From Synechococcus sp. SP2 MAG (GTDB lineage Bacteria > Cyanobacteriota > Cyanobacteriia > PCC-6307 > Cyanobiaceae), in contig JAVBIX010000006.1 of the NCBI GenBank assembly GCA_030756895.1, forward strand, positions 1-36,993: 36,993 bases of DNA. The letters run 5' to 3'. A program made the translations under genes and the position numbers. Below are positions 9,209 through 16,974 of the stretch, one piece after another (position 1 is the first letter of the stretch; each line of letters opens with the position of its first letter). The notes beneath the pieces are model-generated. The model was not told the origin of the DNA, searched no databases, and worked only from the letters and a program-made list of their open reading frames with translations.

Positions 9209-10612
9209 ATGAAGATTGTCGTTATCGACGACGATCCCACCGGTTCTCAGACGGTGCACAGTTGCCCGCTGCTGTTGCGATGGGATCGAGCAGCGTTGCG
9301 TCGGGGGTTGAGGCACCCCTCGCCGTTGCTGTTTGTGTTGGCGAACACGCGGGCGCTCACGCCTGAGGCCGCGGCGACCCGCAACCGCGAGATTGTGGAT
9401 GCTCTGGTGCTGGCCATGGCGGCTGAAGGCCTTCAGGAGCATGACTTGCTGCTGGTGAGCCGCGGTGATTCCACCTTGCGCGGTCACGGTGTGCTTGAAC
9501 CCCAGGTGCTGGCGCAGGCCTGGGAGAAGCATTTCGCTGTGGTGGATGCCACCTTGCATGTGCCTGCGTTCTTTGAGGGAGGTCGCACCACCGTGAATGG
9601 GGTGCATCTTCTGCATGGAGAGCCGGTGCACACCACAGCGTTTGCCCGAGATCGCTTGTTTGGTTACGGCACCAGTGATCTGGCGGAGTGGCTCGAGGAG
9701 AAGAGCGCTGGCCAGATCGCTGCCAAAGCAGTGCTGCAAATCCCCTTGGCGTTGCTGGAAGCAGAGCGCTCTGCAGACCTCTTGGCTTGTCTTGAGGCGC
9801 TAGAAGCCAACAGATCCGTTGTCGTCGATGCGACCCGTCCCGAGCAGCTCCGGGCGTTGGGGGTCGCAGTCCGCAGGCTGCAGGGGCGCAAGCGCTTCTT
9901 GTTCAGATCAGCGGCAAGTCTTCTCAACGGCCTGGTGGATTCAGGACCATCGCCCTTGGGAGCTCAGCCTTTTGATGCCCATGGCCTGGCGGGCATGCGT
10001 CGCCGGGATGCCCGCGCTCAGCCGCTCCCTGGCTTGGTGGTGGTGGGCTCCCACGTGTCTTTGGCGGATCAACAGTTGAAATCTCTGTTAGCCAACGCGC
10101 GTTGCCGCGGCATTGAGCTGCCGGTGGCTCGCATCGCCCGGGTGCTGGAGGGGGGATCTCCGGATCTGCTCTTGCCAGATCTGGAGGCTGAATGGCGCCA
10201 TCAACTGGAGCAGGCGCTGGAGGAAGGGTTCACGCCGGTGCTGTTTACGAGTCGTGGTGAATTGTCTTTTGGAGCAGGAGCGGCGGCGGCTGGGCGGCGG
10301 CTGCGCTTTGGGATGGAGCTGGCATCCCTGATGGCCCGTTTGCTGGCCGGAGTCGCTCCGCGGCTTGGCTATCTGATTAGCAAAGGGGGCATCACCACGG
10401 GAACCCTGCTGGTGGAGGGGCTTGGCCTAGAAGCTGTTCAGTTGGAGGGGCAGCTTTTGCCGGGGTTATCGCTGGTGCGCCCCATCCCTGCCTTGGATCA
10501 GGATCTTCGCGAGCTGGAGCCCAGCGATCTATTGCCGGTCATCACCTTTCCAGGCAATCTCGGTGAGCCACACACCCTCACTGAGGCGTGGCGTTGGCTC
10601 GAGGGGCGTTAG
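9209..10612 (+). CDS. Four-carbon acid-sugar kinase family protein (DUF1537/OtnK-like)
   Basis: Starting at ATG 9209 gives 467 residues. A longer frame reaches back to 9128 but would run into glcE, and its extra residues are not conserved-looking. The N-terminal substrate domain opens with IDDDPTGSQTVHSC, the family hallmark, followed by FVLANTRAL and SRGDSTLRGH. The C-terminal nucleotide-binding domain contains LISKGGITTGTLLVEGL and FPGNLGE. Characterised members phosphorylate D-erythronate, D-threonate or L-threonate, usually next to a PdxA-like dehydrogenase and an aldolase. None of those partners is here; instead the gene sits between glcE and glcF and converges on glcF with a 4-base overlap. 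Substrate is therefore open. The family call is strong. Confidence 0.9.
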   Translation: MKIVVIDDDPTGSQTVHSCPLLLRWDRAALRRGLRHPSPLLFVLANTRALTPEAAATRNREIVDALVLAMAAEGLQEHDLLLVSRGDSTLRGHGVLEPQVLAQAWEKHFAVVDATLHVPAFFEGGRTTVNGVHLLHGEPVHTTAFARDRLFGYGTSDLAEWLEEKSAGQIAAKAVLQIPLALLEAERSADLLACLEALEANRSVVVDATRPEQLRALGVAVRRLQGRKRFLFRSAASLLNGLVDSGPSPLGAQPFDAHGLAGMRRRDARAQPLPGLVVVGSHVSLADQQLKSLLANARCRGIELPVARIARVLEGGSPDLLLPDLEAEWRHQLEQALEEGFTPVLFTSRGELSFGAGAAAAGRRLRFGMELASLMARLLAGVAPRLGYLISKGGITTGTLLVEGLGLEAVQLEGQLLPGLSLVRPIPALDQDLRELEPSDLLPVITFPGNLGEPHTLTEAWRWLEGR

Positions 10613-11883
10613 GTCTTGCTTGGCGTTGAACTGAATGGCCCCACACCAGCGGAGCGGGCGAGCAGTTCCATGGGGTGCTCCACCTTGGGACCGTTTTGGT
10701 TGAGGTAACGCCTCAGTTGCAGGCTGCAACCGATGTTGGCGCTGGCCACAATCTCAGCTCCGGTGCTGCTGAGGTCGTCGGCTTTGAGTTGGCCGAGTTC
10801 TGCGGCCTCGTCCGGTTGAACCAAGTTGTAGATGCCGGCACTTCCGCAACACACCCCGGCTTCCGTGGCTTCTTTGAGCTGGAGTTCGGGAATAGCTCGC
10901 AGTAAGTCCCTGGGCTGGGCTGCAATCCCCTGGCCATGAATCATGTGGCAGGCGTCGTGATACGCCACCGCACAGGGCAGCGGTGTGAGCGCTTGTTGAA
11001 ACGACTTGGAAAGCCCCCGATTCGCAAGAAATTCATGCACGTCCAAGACCGGCGCACTGAAGTTGCTTGCGCCATCGAGAAGCTCCCCATAGGCCTTCAT
11101 CGTGTGCCCGCAACCGGAGGCGGCAACCAGCACGGCGTCCAGGGTTTCATCGCGAAAGCTCTGCACCAATGCGCTTGCCAGCTCCTGGGTTTGTTTGAGT
11201 TGGCCTTGGTGATGGCTCACCGCCCCGCAGCAGCCTTGATTGGCTGGAATCACCACTTCGAAGCCATTGGCTTGCAGGACGGCCACAGTGGCCTCGTTCA
11301 CCCCTGGATCAAAGCAACGTTGGACGCAACCAAGCACTAAGCCCACTCGGCCACGTTGCTCGCCTTGTGCTGGATTCACCCGGGGTAAGCAATCGGAAAA
11401 GCCCTCTGGAGGCAGGGGAGGCAAGAGCGCTTCCATTGCTTCCAGTTGTGGGCCCAGAAGCTTTAAAAGCCCTGTTTGCCGAGTGAAACGCTGCAGCCCG
11501 GTGCCGGCATAGGCGCGCAATGGCTGCAGAAGAGCACGCAGCCGGTTGGGGTAGGGCAGCACCAGGAGCAGCAGCTGACGGAAACTGGTTTGCCAGCTGC
11601 TGCGGAACTCAGGTTGGTTGAGCTTTGGGCGGGTCGCTTCGATGAGCTGGTCGTAGCGCACGCCTGATGGACAGGCGGTCACGCAGGCGAAGCAGCCCAA
11701 ACAGCTATCGAAATGGCTGGCCACCGTGGCATCCATCTCCAGCTCTCCAGCCTCGATCGCCTTGAGGGTGTGGATGCGCCCGCGGGGGGAATCCATCTCG
11801 GTGCCAAGCACCCGGTAGCTGGCACACGTGGGCAAACAAAACCCGCAGTGAACGCAGGGGTCGCTTGGGTCGACAAAAGCCAT
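10609..11883 (-). CDS. glcF: Iron-sulfur subunit of glycolate oxidase/dehydrogenase, GlcF-like
   Basis: The protein has 424 residues from ATG 11883. Two ferredoxin-type 4Fe-4S motifs stand near the N-terminus: CVHCGFCLPTC and CLGCFACVTACPSGVRY. Two cysteine-rich CCG domains follow, with CCGAVSHHQGQ and GVCCGSAGIYNLVQP as second halves. This is the complete GlcF layout for passing electrons from the flavin subunits to the electron-transport chain. A longer frame to 11946 would overlap the end of icd and adds a low-complexity leader (SSASDHQQADSG), so I prefer 11883, which leaves 34 bases after the icd stop. icd and glcF are therefore likely co-transcribed. Confidence 0.92.
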   Translation of the reverse strand: MAFVDPSDPCVHCGFCLPTCASYRVLGTEMDSPRGRIHTLKAIEAGELEMDATVASHFDSCLGCFACVTACPSGVRYDQLIEATRPKLNQPEFRSSWQTSFRQLLLLVLPYPNRLRALLQPLRAYAGTGLQRFTRQTGLLKLLGPQLEAMEALLPPLPPEGFSDCLPRVNPAQGEQRGRVGLVLGCVQRCFDPGVNEATVAVLQANGFEVVIPANQGCCGAVSHHQGQLKQTQELASALVQSFRDETLDAVLVAASGCGHTMKAYGELLDGASNFSAPVLDVHEFLANRGLSKSFQQALTPLPCAVAYHDACHMIHGQGIAAQPRDLLRAIPELQLKEATEAGVCCGSAGIYNLVQPDEAAELGQLKADDLSSTGAEIVASANIGCSLQLRRYLNQNGPKVEHPMELLARSAGVGPFSSTPSKT

Positions 11884-11917
11884 AAGCCGATTCTGACCTG
11901 AATCGGCCTGTTGGTGA

Positions 11918-13342
11918 TCAGAAGCGCTCGATAATGGCGTCTGCAAAGCCGCTACAGCTCACGGGATCCACTTTGGGCTCCATGAGTCGGGCGAGGTCAT
12001 AGGTGACCTGCTTGTCTTTGATGGCGGCGCTGAGCCCCTTGGTGATCAGGTCGGCCGCATCCTGCCAGCCGAGGAATTCGAGCATCATCACTCCGCTCAG
12101 GATCACGGAACCGGGGTTGATTCGATCCAATCCTGCGTGCTTGGGGGCGGTGCCGTGGGTGGCCTCGAAGATGGCGGCCGTTTCACCGATGTTGGCTCCA
12201 GGGGCCATGCCCAGGCCTCCCACCATCGCCGCGGCGGCATCGGAGATGTAGTCGCCATTGAGGTTGAGGGTGGCCAGGATCGAATATTCCTGAGGGCGGG
12301 TTTGGATCTGCTGGAAGATGCTGTCGGCGATGCGGTCATCCACCAGCACCATGCTTTTCCATTTGCTGTAGCCGTGGCTTTCGCCAATCGCTGCAAGCAC
12401 CCCCCGTACTTCGGAATCGATCGTCTCTTTTTTCTCGGGCGTCAGGCTGTCGTAGCCGGGCTCAATCATGCGCGCATTGTCCTGGGCGCTGAGCGAGTGA
12501 TCGCGGTCGAGATTGTCGAGAATCCAGCTTTCACGTTCGGTGATGCAAACATCGCGGAATTCAGTGGTGGCAAGCTCATAGCCCCAGTCACGGAAGGCTC
12601 CTTCCGTGAATTTCATGATGTTGCCTTTGTGCACAAGCGTCACGTGACGCTTGTGCCCTTCCAAGCGCAGGGCGTGTTGGATCGCTTTGCGGATGTGTCG
12701 CTGGCTGCCGTGCTTGCTCACTGGCTTGATGCCGATGCCGGATCCTTCAGGGATTTGCCGCTTGCCGAGTTTGCCGTTGGCAGGGATGACCACCTCATTG
12801 AGATACTTGCGCAGCTCTTGGCCGATCGGATCATCCGCTTCCCACTCAATTCCCATATAGATGTCTTCCGTGTTTTCTCGGTACACAATCACGTCCAGAT
12901 CCTGAGGACGTTTGTGCGGGCTGGGCGTGCCTTCGTAGTAGCTGCAGGGCCGGACACAGCAGTAGAGGTCGAAAATTTGTCGCAGGGCGACATTCAGCGA
13001 GCGGATCCCACCACCCACTGGGGTGGTGAGGGGCCCCTTGATCGCCACACCGAAGCTGCGAATCGCTTCCAAGGTGTCTTCAGGAAGGTATTGATAGGTG
13101 CCGTAGAGGTCGCAGGCTTCATCACCGGCATAGACCTTGAACCACTCGATCGTCTTTTTGCCGTTGTACGCCTGAGCCACAGCCGCATCGAGCACCTTCT
13201 GGGTGGCAGGCCAGATGTCCACTCCGGTGCCGTCGCCGCGAATGAAAGGAATGATCGGATCGTTCCCCACCACGGGGTGGCCGTTTTCGAAGCGGATTGG
13301 GGTGCCCTTGAGAGGGGCGGTGAGCTTCTCAAACTGAGCCAT
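11918..13342 (-). CDS. icd: NADP-dependent isocitrate dehydrogenase
   Basis: Icd converts isocitrate to 2-oxoglutarate plus CO2 and NADPH. In cyanobacteria 2-oxoglutarate is the carbon skeleton for GS-GOGAT ammonium assimilation and a nitrogen-status signal. With ATG 13342 (MAQFEKLTAP) the product is 474 residues, the expected size for cyanobacterial Icd. Landmarks are IIPFIRGDGTGVDIWPAT, the substrate loop GGGIRSLNVALRQIFDLY, DVIVYRENTEDIYMGIEW, VHKGNIMKFTEGAFRDWGYE, and the decarboxylating-dehydrogenase signature around NLNGDYISDAAAAMVGGLGM. The frame is open upstream to 13576, but that extension is basic, unlike the family, and would cover the start of the divergent glycosyltransferase. 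Confidence 0.97.
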   Translation of the reverse strand: MAQFEKLTAPLKGTPIRFENGHPVVGNDPIIPFIRGDGTGVDIWPATQKVLDAAVAQAYNGKKTIEWFKVYAGDEACDLYGTYQYLPEDTLEAIRSFGVAIKGPLTTPVGGGIRSLNVALRQIFDLYCCVRPCSYYEGTPSPHKRPQDLDVIVYRENTEDIYMGIEWEADDPIGQELRKYLNEVVIPANGKLGKRQIPEGSGIGIKPVSKHGSQRHIRKAIQHALRLEGHKRHVTLVHKGNIMKFTEGAFRDWGYELATTEFRDVCITERESWILDNLDRDHSLSAQDNARMIEPGYDSLTPEKKETIDSEVRGVLAAIGESHGYSKWKSMVLVDDRIADSIFQQIQTRPQEYSILATLNLNGDYISDAAAAMVGGLGMAPGANIGETAAIFEATHGTAPKHAGLDRINPGSVILSGVMMLEFLGWQDAADLITKGLSAAIKDKQVTYDLARLMEPKVDPVSCSGFADAIIERF

Positions 13343-13436
13343 GGAGGGGTCGCTGCCTGGCGGCATTTTGGATTTGGCGAGCTTATGACTCGGCGGGTGC
13401 TCTCTTAAGTTCCTCTTGATTCTCTCTCCACGATCC

Positions 13437-14387
13437 ATGGTGAAACCTGAAGGTGTCTGGATCGTGGCCGCTTGTTTCAACGAACAGGCCGTGATCACCG
13501 CGTTCATCGAGCGCGTGCTCGCCGTACCAGGTGTGGAGCGATTGGTGTTGATCGACGATGGCTCAAGCGATGACACCGTGTCGCAGATTCGGCTTTGGCA
13601 GGCTCGTCAGGCCCAACTTGGCGCAGCGGCTCCTGTCAGCTTGCTCGAGCTCACCCGTAATTTTGGGAAAGAGGCGGCGATGTTGGCTGGCCTCGATCAC
13701 GTTCGAGGGGAGTGTGCTGCAGCGGTGCTTATCGATTCCGACCTCCAGCATCCTCCTGAACTGATCGAAGCGATGGTGCAGAAATGGCGGGATGGAGCTG
13801 AGGTGGTCACGGCCGTGCGCGATGACAGTGATGAGGAATCACGGTTCAAGGTGGCCAGCGCCCACTGGTTTTACCGCGTGTTTAACAAGGTGGTGGATTC
13901 GATTCAGATCAAGGAGGGAGCGGGTGACTACCGGCTCTTGGATGCACAGGCGCTCGAGGCGGTCACGAGCTTGCGCGAATCAAGCCGCTTTTCCAAAGGA
14001 TTGCTGCCCTGGACGGGTTACCGCAGTGTGGAACTGCCCTATCAGCGGGTGATTCGTAGCGGCGGCCAAACCTCCTGGAGTCCGTTCAAGCTCGTGAGCT
14101 ACGCCTTCGATGGAATCTTTTCCTTCTCCGTGCTGCCCCTCAAGGTGTGGACAGTGCTTGGGGTCCTGATTTCCTTGTTGAGCTTGGTGTACGCCTCCTT
14201 GATTGCGCTGCGTACGGTTCTGATCGGCGTGGATGTTCCTGGTTACGCCTCGATGATGACCGCGGTGCTCTTCCTGGGAGGCATTCAGTTGATCGGAATC
14301 GGTGTGCTCGGGGATTACATCGGTCGGATTTATGTGGAGGCCAAGGATCGCCCTCACTACTTCATCCGAGCCATTCACAACTCCTGA
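13437..14387 (+). CDS. Polyprenyl-phosphate glycosyltransferase, GT2 (GtrB/ArnC/FlmF-like)
   Basis: This is a 316-residue GT2 enzyme of the dolichol-/undecaprenyl-phosphate sugar synthase group. The catalytic N-terminal domain has VAACFNEQAVITAF, LIDDGSSDDT and the metal-binding IDSDLQHPPEL. GAGDYRLLDAQALEAV and SSRFSKGLLPWTGY follow. Two C-terminal membrane helices are near WTVLGVLISLLSLVYASLIA and MTAVLFLGGIQLIGIGVLGD, ending with GRIYVEAKDRPHYF. Such enzymes load one sugar from a nucleotide donor onto polyprenyl phosphate at the cytoplasmic face. ATG 13437 fits better than the TTG at 13416. Its 3' end overlaps by 13 bases the convergent GtrA-YdjC fusion, whose domains could flip and deacetylate the product. 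Confidence 0.93.
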   Translation: MVKPEGVWIVAACFNEQAVITAFIERVLAVPGVERLVLIDDGSSDDTVSQIRLWQARQAQLGAAAPVSLLELTRNFGKEAAMLAGLDHVRGECAAAVLIDSDLQHPPELIEAMVQKWRDGAEVVTAVRDDSDEESRFKVASAHWFYRVFNKVVDSIQIKEGAGDYRLLDAQALEAVTSLRESSRFSKGLLPWTGYRSVELPYQRVIRSGGQTSWSPFKLVSYAFDGIFSFSVLPLKVWTVLGVLISLLSLVYASLIALRTVLIGVDVPGYASMMTAVLFLGGIQLIGIGVLGDYIGRIYVEAKDRPHYFIRAIHNS

Positions 14388-15709
14388 AGCGCTTGCCATT
14401 CGCGTTGTCGCCACGGAGAGGCGGCAAAGGGTTGCGACACAGAAAAGCCTGCATCCGTGAGATTGCGCGCCAGTGGTGCGCCTGGATGGGCGAGCAGGAG
14501 TGGTGGGGTTCGATTCGCTCGAGCCGGAAGGGCTGCAAGGGTTTGGTGGGCTGCTCGTAGCGGTGGGCCTGCCATTTGTCCGGTGAACAGCACACCGGCA
14601 AACCCGCCATTGCTGGCGATACCAAGGCGTTGTTGCTTCCGCTGCGCTAATCGACTGAGAACCTCCAGCACGGCCCATTTGAGTAAGCCGGCCTGGAGGA
14701 TCGCATCCCACCACCAATGCAAAGCGAGACCGGTGGGAAGTGGCTCGGTTGTGCTGCGCATCCAGGTGATCTTTTGCTTTCCTGAAACCTGCAACAGGCA
14801 GTCATGCACGATCGGAACAAGGTGCACGTGCTGATGGCCGTCAACGTGAAGCGGAGCGTCTGCGCCGCAGAGTTGCCGGAAGCGAGCAATTTGCGCCTGT
14901 ATCTCTTCGTGGAGTTGCCGGGTAACGCGCCGTCGCCGCGGGTGCATGGCGGGTAACAGCGAGAGCGAAAGCCAGACCCCAAACGACAGCTTGAGATGGC
15001 CGTTTTGGTTGATGAGATCGGGGACAGCGGAGGCGACGGCGGCGCAAGGCCCCTCGGTTAAGCAAAGGTGGAGGCAAAGCTCAAGATCTGGCTGCTCGGC
15101 TTGGAGTGCTTTCCAGGCCACTACCCCCTCTGAGACCGCAGGGCCCTGCACCAGCAAGCTGGCTCCGTCCAACTTGCCGATGCGAGCGAGTTGAAGGATG
15201 GCGTTGTTGGTGGCTTGGCTGAGGCCTAGATCATCCGCATGCATCCTTGGTCGTTGCTGTTGGTTGCGTTGCTTTGCGCTGAACCGGGCGGCCTTCGACC
15301 AGATCAAGGCATTGAGAACCGTGGGAGTGAACACCAAAACCCCCAGTCGGATCGCACTGGGGACTGCGTCTGGGAGGACGAGTGGCAGCAATCCGCAGAC
15401 CGAAAGATTGACGACGTATTGAAGAACAAGCCAGCGCCGCGCAAACCGTTGTCCTCCGGTCTCCGGCCGGAAGGTGTAGCGCGCATGACCGAGATAACCG
15501 GCGATCGAGGCCGCCAGAAAGGCCAAGGGATTCGCGGCCCAGAGCGGCATCAGCAAACCCAAGGCAAGCAAGACGCCTGCATGAACGATCGCGGCACCAA
15601 TGCCGACGAGTCCATAAAGACTGATCCGAGTGATGGGAGTTGCCAGGGATCTGTTGCTGGTATGGATGAACCGTAACGGCAGTTGGCGCAAGCTCTGCTG
15701 ACCCTTCAC
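14375..15709 (-). CDS. Fusion: N-terminal GtrA-type membrane domain + C-terminal YdjC/ChbG deacetylase
   Basis: From GTG 15709 the product has 444 residues. Residues about 15-140 form a GtrA-like four-helix membrane domain (ISLYGLVGIGAAIVHAGVLL; LAASIAGYLGHARYTFRPET; LNALIWSKAARF), the type proposed to flip polyprenyl-linked sugars. From about residue 155 comes an intact YdjC/ChbG carbohydrate deacetylase. It has H157-A-D159-D160 in MHADDLGLSQATNNAIL, ELCLHLCLTEGP, and the His-rich HVDGHQHVHLVP that completes the metal site. A longer frame to ATG 15796 exists but would overlap the divergent gene at 15726. The order suggests deacetylation of a lipid-linked N-acetyl sugar made by the adjacent GT2 enzyme. 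The fusion is continuous, with no internal stop. Confidence 0.87.
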   Translation of the reverse strand: MKGQQSLRQLPLRFIHTSNRSLATPITRISLYGLVGIGAAIVHAGVLLALGLLMPLWAANPLAFLAASIAGYLGHARYTFRPETGGQRFARRWLVLQYVVNLSVCGLLPLVLPDAVPSAIRLGVLVFTPTVLNALIWSKAARFSAKQRNQQQRPRMHADDLGLSQATNNAILQLARIGKLDGASLLVQGPAVSEGVVAWKALQAEQPDLELCLHLCLTEGPCAAVASAVPDLINQNGHLKLSFGVWLSLSLLPAMHPRRRRVTRQLHEEIQAQIARFRQLCGADAPLHVDGHQHVHLVPIVHDCLLQVSGKQKITWMRSTTEPLPTGLALHWWWDAILQAGLLKWAVLEVLSRLAQRKQQRLGIASNGGFAGVLFTGQMAGPPLRAAHQTLAALPARANRTPPLLLAHPGAPLARNLTDAGFSVSQPFAASPWRQREWQALQEL

Positions 15710-15725
15710 CCTGGGTTCAGCGGCG

Positions 15726-16187
15726 ATGAACCCTGTGAATGCGGCGGCGGCGGTCCATAGCGTGGCCTTGGCCCAGGCTCTAGCCACCAGCGTCACGCTG
15801 GTGCGACGGCAGTTCTCTGCGGCTCAGCCGAATTTGAGTCCTTGGCGTGATGACCCTTCCACCCGCCATTGGGACGAGGCCGCAACCTTGGATTTCGCCT
15901 TCGATTTCCCAGGCTGGAGCCCGCGGCTGCAATGTCGGAGTCTGTTGCTGCAGTTACGGCTCAAGCCGGAGGAGGGACGGACGGACTCGTCTTGTCCTTC
16001 CCTCCTTGGCGTGGTGATGCGCGGCATGACCTTTGAAGGCGAACGCTGGCGTTTGGCAACGGTGGGCGATTGGTTGCCGGCTGGCCCCTATCTACCCCAA
16101 CCGGATCAGGTGGAGCAGCTGCAATTGATTTGTCGAGAGTTGTTTGAAGTGTTCGAAAAGGGTGTGCCCAATCGCACCAGTTCTTAA
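15726..16187 (+). CDS. Conserved hypothetical protein, unknown function
   Basis: ATG 15726 gives 153 residues. The first 30 residues are Ala-rich and helical (VNAAAAVHSVALAQALATSV). The remainder looks like a compact soluble domain with LDFAFDFPGWSPRLQCRSLL, VVMRGMTFEGERWRLATVGD and a final helix QLQLICRELFEVFEKG. There is no signal peptide, membrane segment or recognised catalytic motif. It lies 16 bases from the preferred start of the divergent fusion gene and 73 bases ahead of ho1 on the same strand. I do not recognise the family. The N-terminal start is uncertain because the opposite-strand frame is also open across 15726-15796. Confidence 0.6.
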   Translation: MNPVNAAAAVHSVALAQALATSVTLVRRQFSAAQPNLSPWRDDPSTRHWDEAATLDFAFDFPGWSPRLQCRSLLLQLRLKPEEGRTDSSCPSLLGVVMRGMTFEGERWRLATVGDWLPAGPYLPQPDQVEQLQLICRELFEVFEKGVPNRTSS

Positions 16188-16260
16188 CCCTTCGCAACTG
16201 ATCAGAGCCATCTTTAGAAACTGAATTTAAGGTCCTTAGATCGCTTCGTTTTTCACTCGT

Positions 16261-16974
16261 ATGTCCGTCGCTCTGGCTGCCCAGCTCCGTGAAGGTACAA
16301 AAAAGGCCCACACCATGGCCGAAAACACTGGTTTCGTGAGCTGCTTCCTGAAGGGTGTGGTGGACAAGCTGAGCTATCGCAAGCTCGTCGCTGATCTTTA
16401 TTTCGTCTATGAGGCGATGGAGGAGGAGGTCGACAAGCTCGCGAACCATCCGGTGGTAGGGCCCGTTGGTAAGAAAGAGCTGAATCGGCTTGAATCCCTG
16501 GAGCAAGATCTTGCTTTTTACTTCGGCGATAATTGGAGAGAAGAGATCAAGCCATCTCCTTCAGCAGCTACATATGTTGAGCGGATCCATGCTGTAGCGA
16601 AGGATTCTCCTGAACTGTTGGTTGGTCACCATTACACCCGCTACATGGGGGATCTTTCCGGTGGTCAGATTCTTAAGAACATTGCTCAGAAAGCAATGAA
16701 TATGAGTGGTGACGACGGTCTTCGCTTCTACGTCTTTGACGACATCTCCGATGAGAAGGCGTTTAAGACCGCCTATCGCTCCACGATGGATCAGCTTCCT
16801 ATCGATCAGGATATGGCCGATCGTATTTTGGAAGAGGCAAACCATGCGTTCCACCTGAACATGAAAATGTTCCAGGAGCTTGAGGGGAATCTCGTTGCTG
16901 CCATTGGCAAGGTCCTGTTTGGTTTCCTTACGCGCCGTCAGCGCACTGGAAGCACTGAGGCCGTTGTGGCCTAA
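16261..16974 (+). CDS. ho1: Heme oxygenase (biliverdin-producing)
   Basis: This enzyme opens heme to biliverdin IX-alpha with ferredoxin as electron donor, the first committed step to phycobilins for phycobilisomes. The 237-residue length matches cyanobacterial HO1. The proximal heme ligand is H17 in GTKKAHTMAENTGFVSCFLK. The distal-helix signature is YTRYMGDLSGGQILKNIAQ, which includes the Gly-rich kink over the heme. LYFVYEAMEEEVDKL and NHAFHLNMKMFQELE are also family-typical. The protein is soluble. The stop codon TAA is followed immediately by GTG of a glycosyltransferase gene, so the two are probably on one message although functionally unrelated. The call is secure and supports a phycobilisome-containing organism. 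Confidence 0.98.
   Translation: MSVALAAQLREGTKKAHTMAENTGFVSCFLKGVVDKLSYRKLVADLYFVYEAMEEEVDKLANHPVVGPVGKKELNRLESLEQDLAFYFGDNWREEIKPSPSAATYVERIHAVAKDSPELLVGHHYTRYMGDLSGGQILKNIAQKAMNMSGDDGLRFYVFDDISDEKAFKTAYRSTMDQLPIDQDMADRILEEANHAFHLNMKMFQELEGNLVAAIGKVLFGFLTRRQRTGSTEAVVA

Noticed and set aside
12137-13408. Very long plus-strand frame (423 codons) opposite icd
   Set aside because: It is antisense to icd, whose motifs are complete and decisive. Long antisense frames arise from codon bias in GC-rich genes, and the peptide shows no family feature.
13343-13576. N-terminal extension of icd
   Set aside because: The extension is unlike any Icd and overlaps the divergent glycosyltransferase start; MAQFEKL at 13342 matches the family N-terminus.
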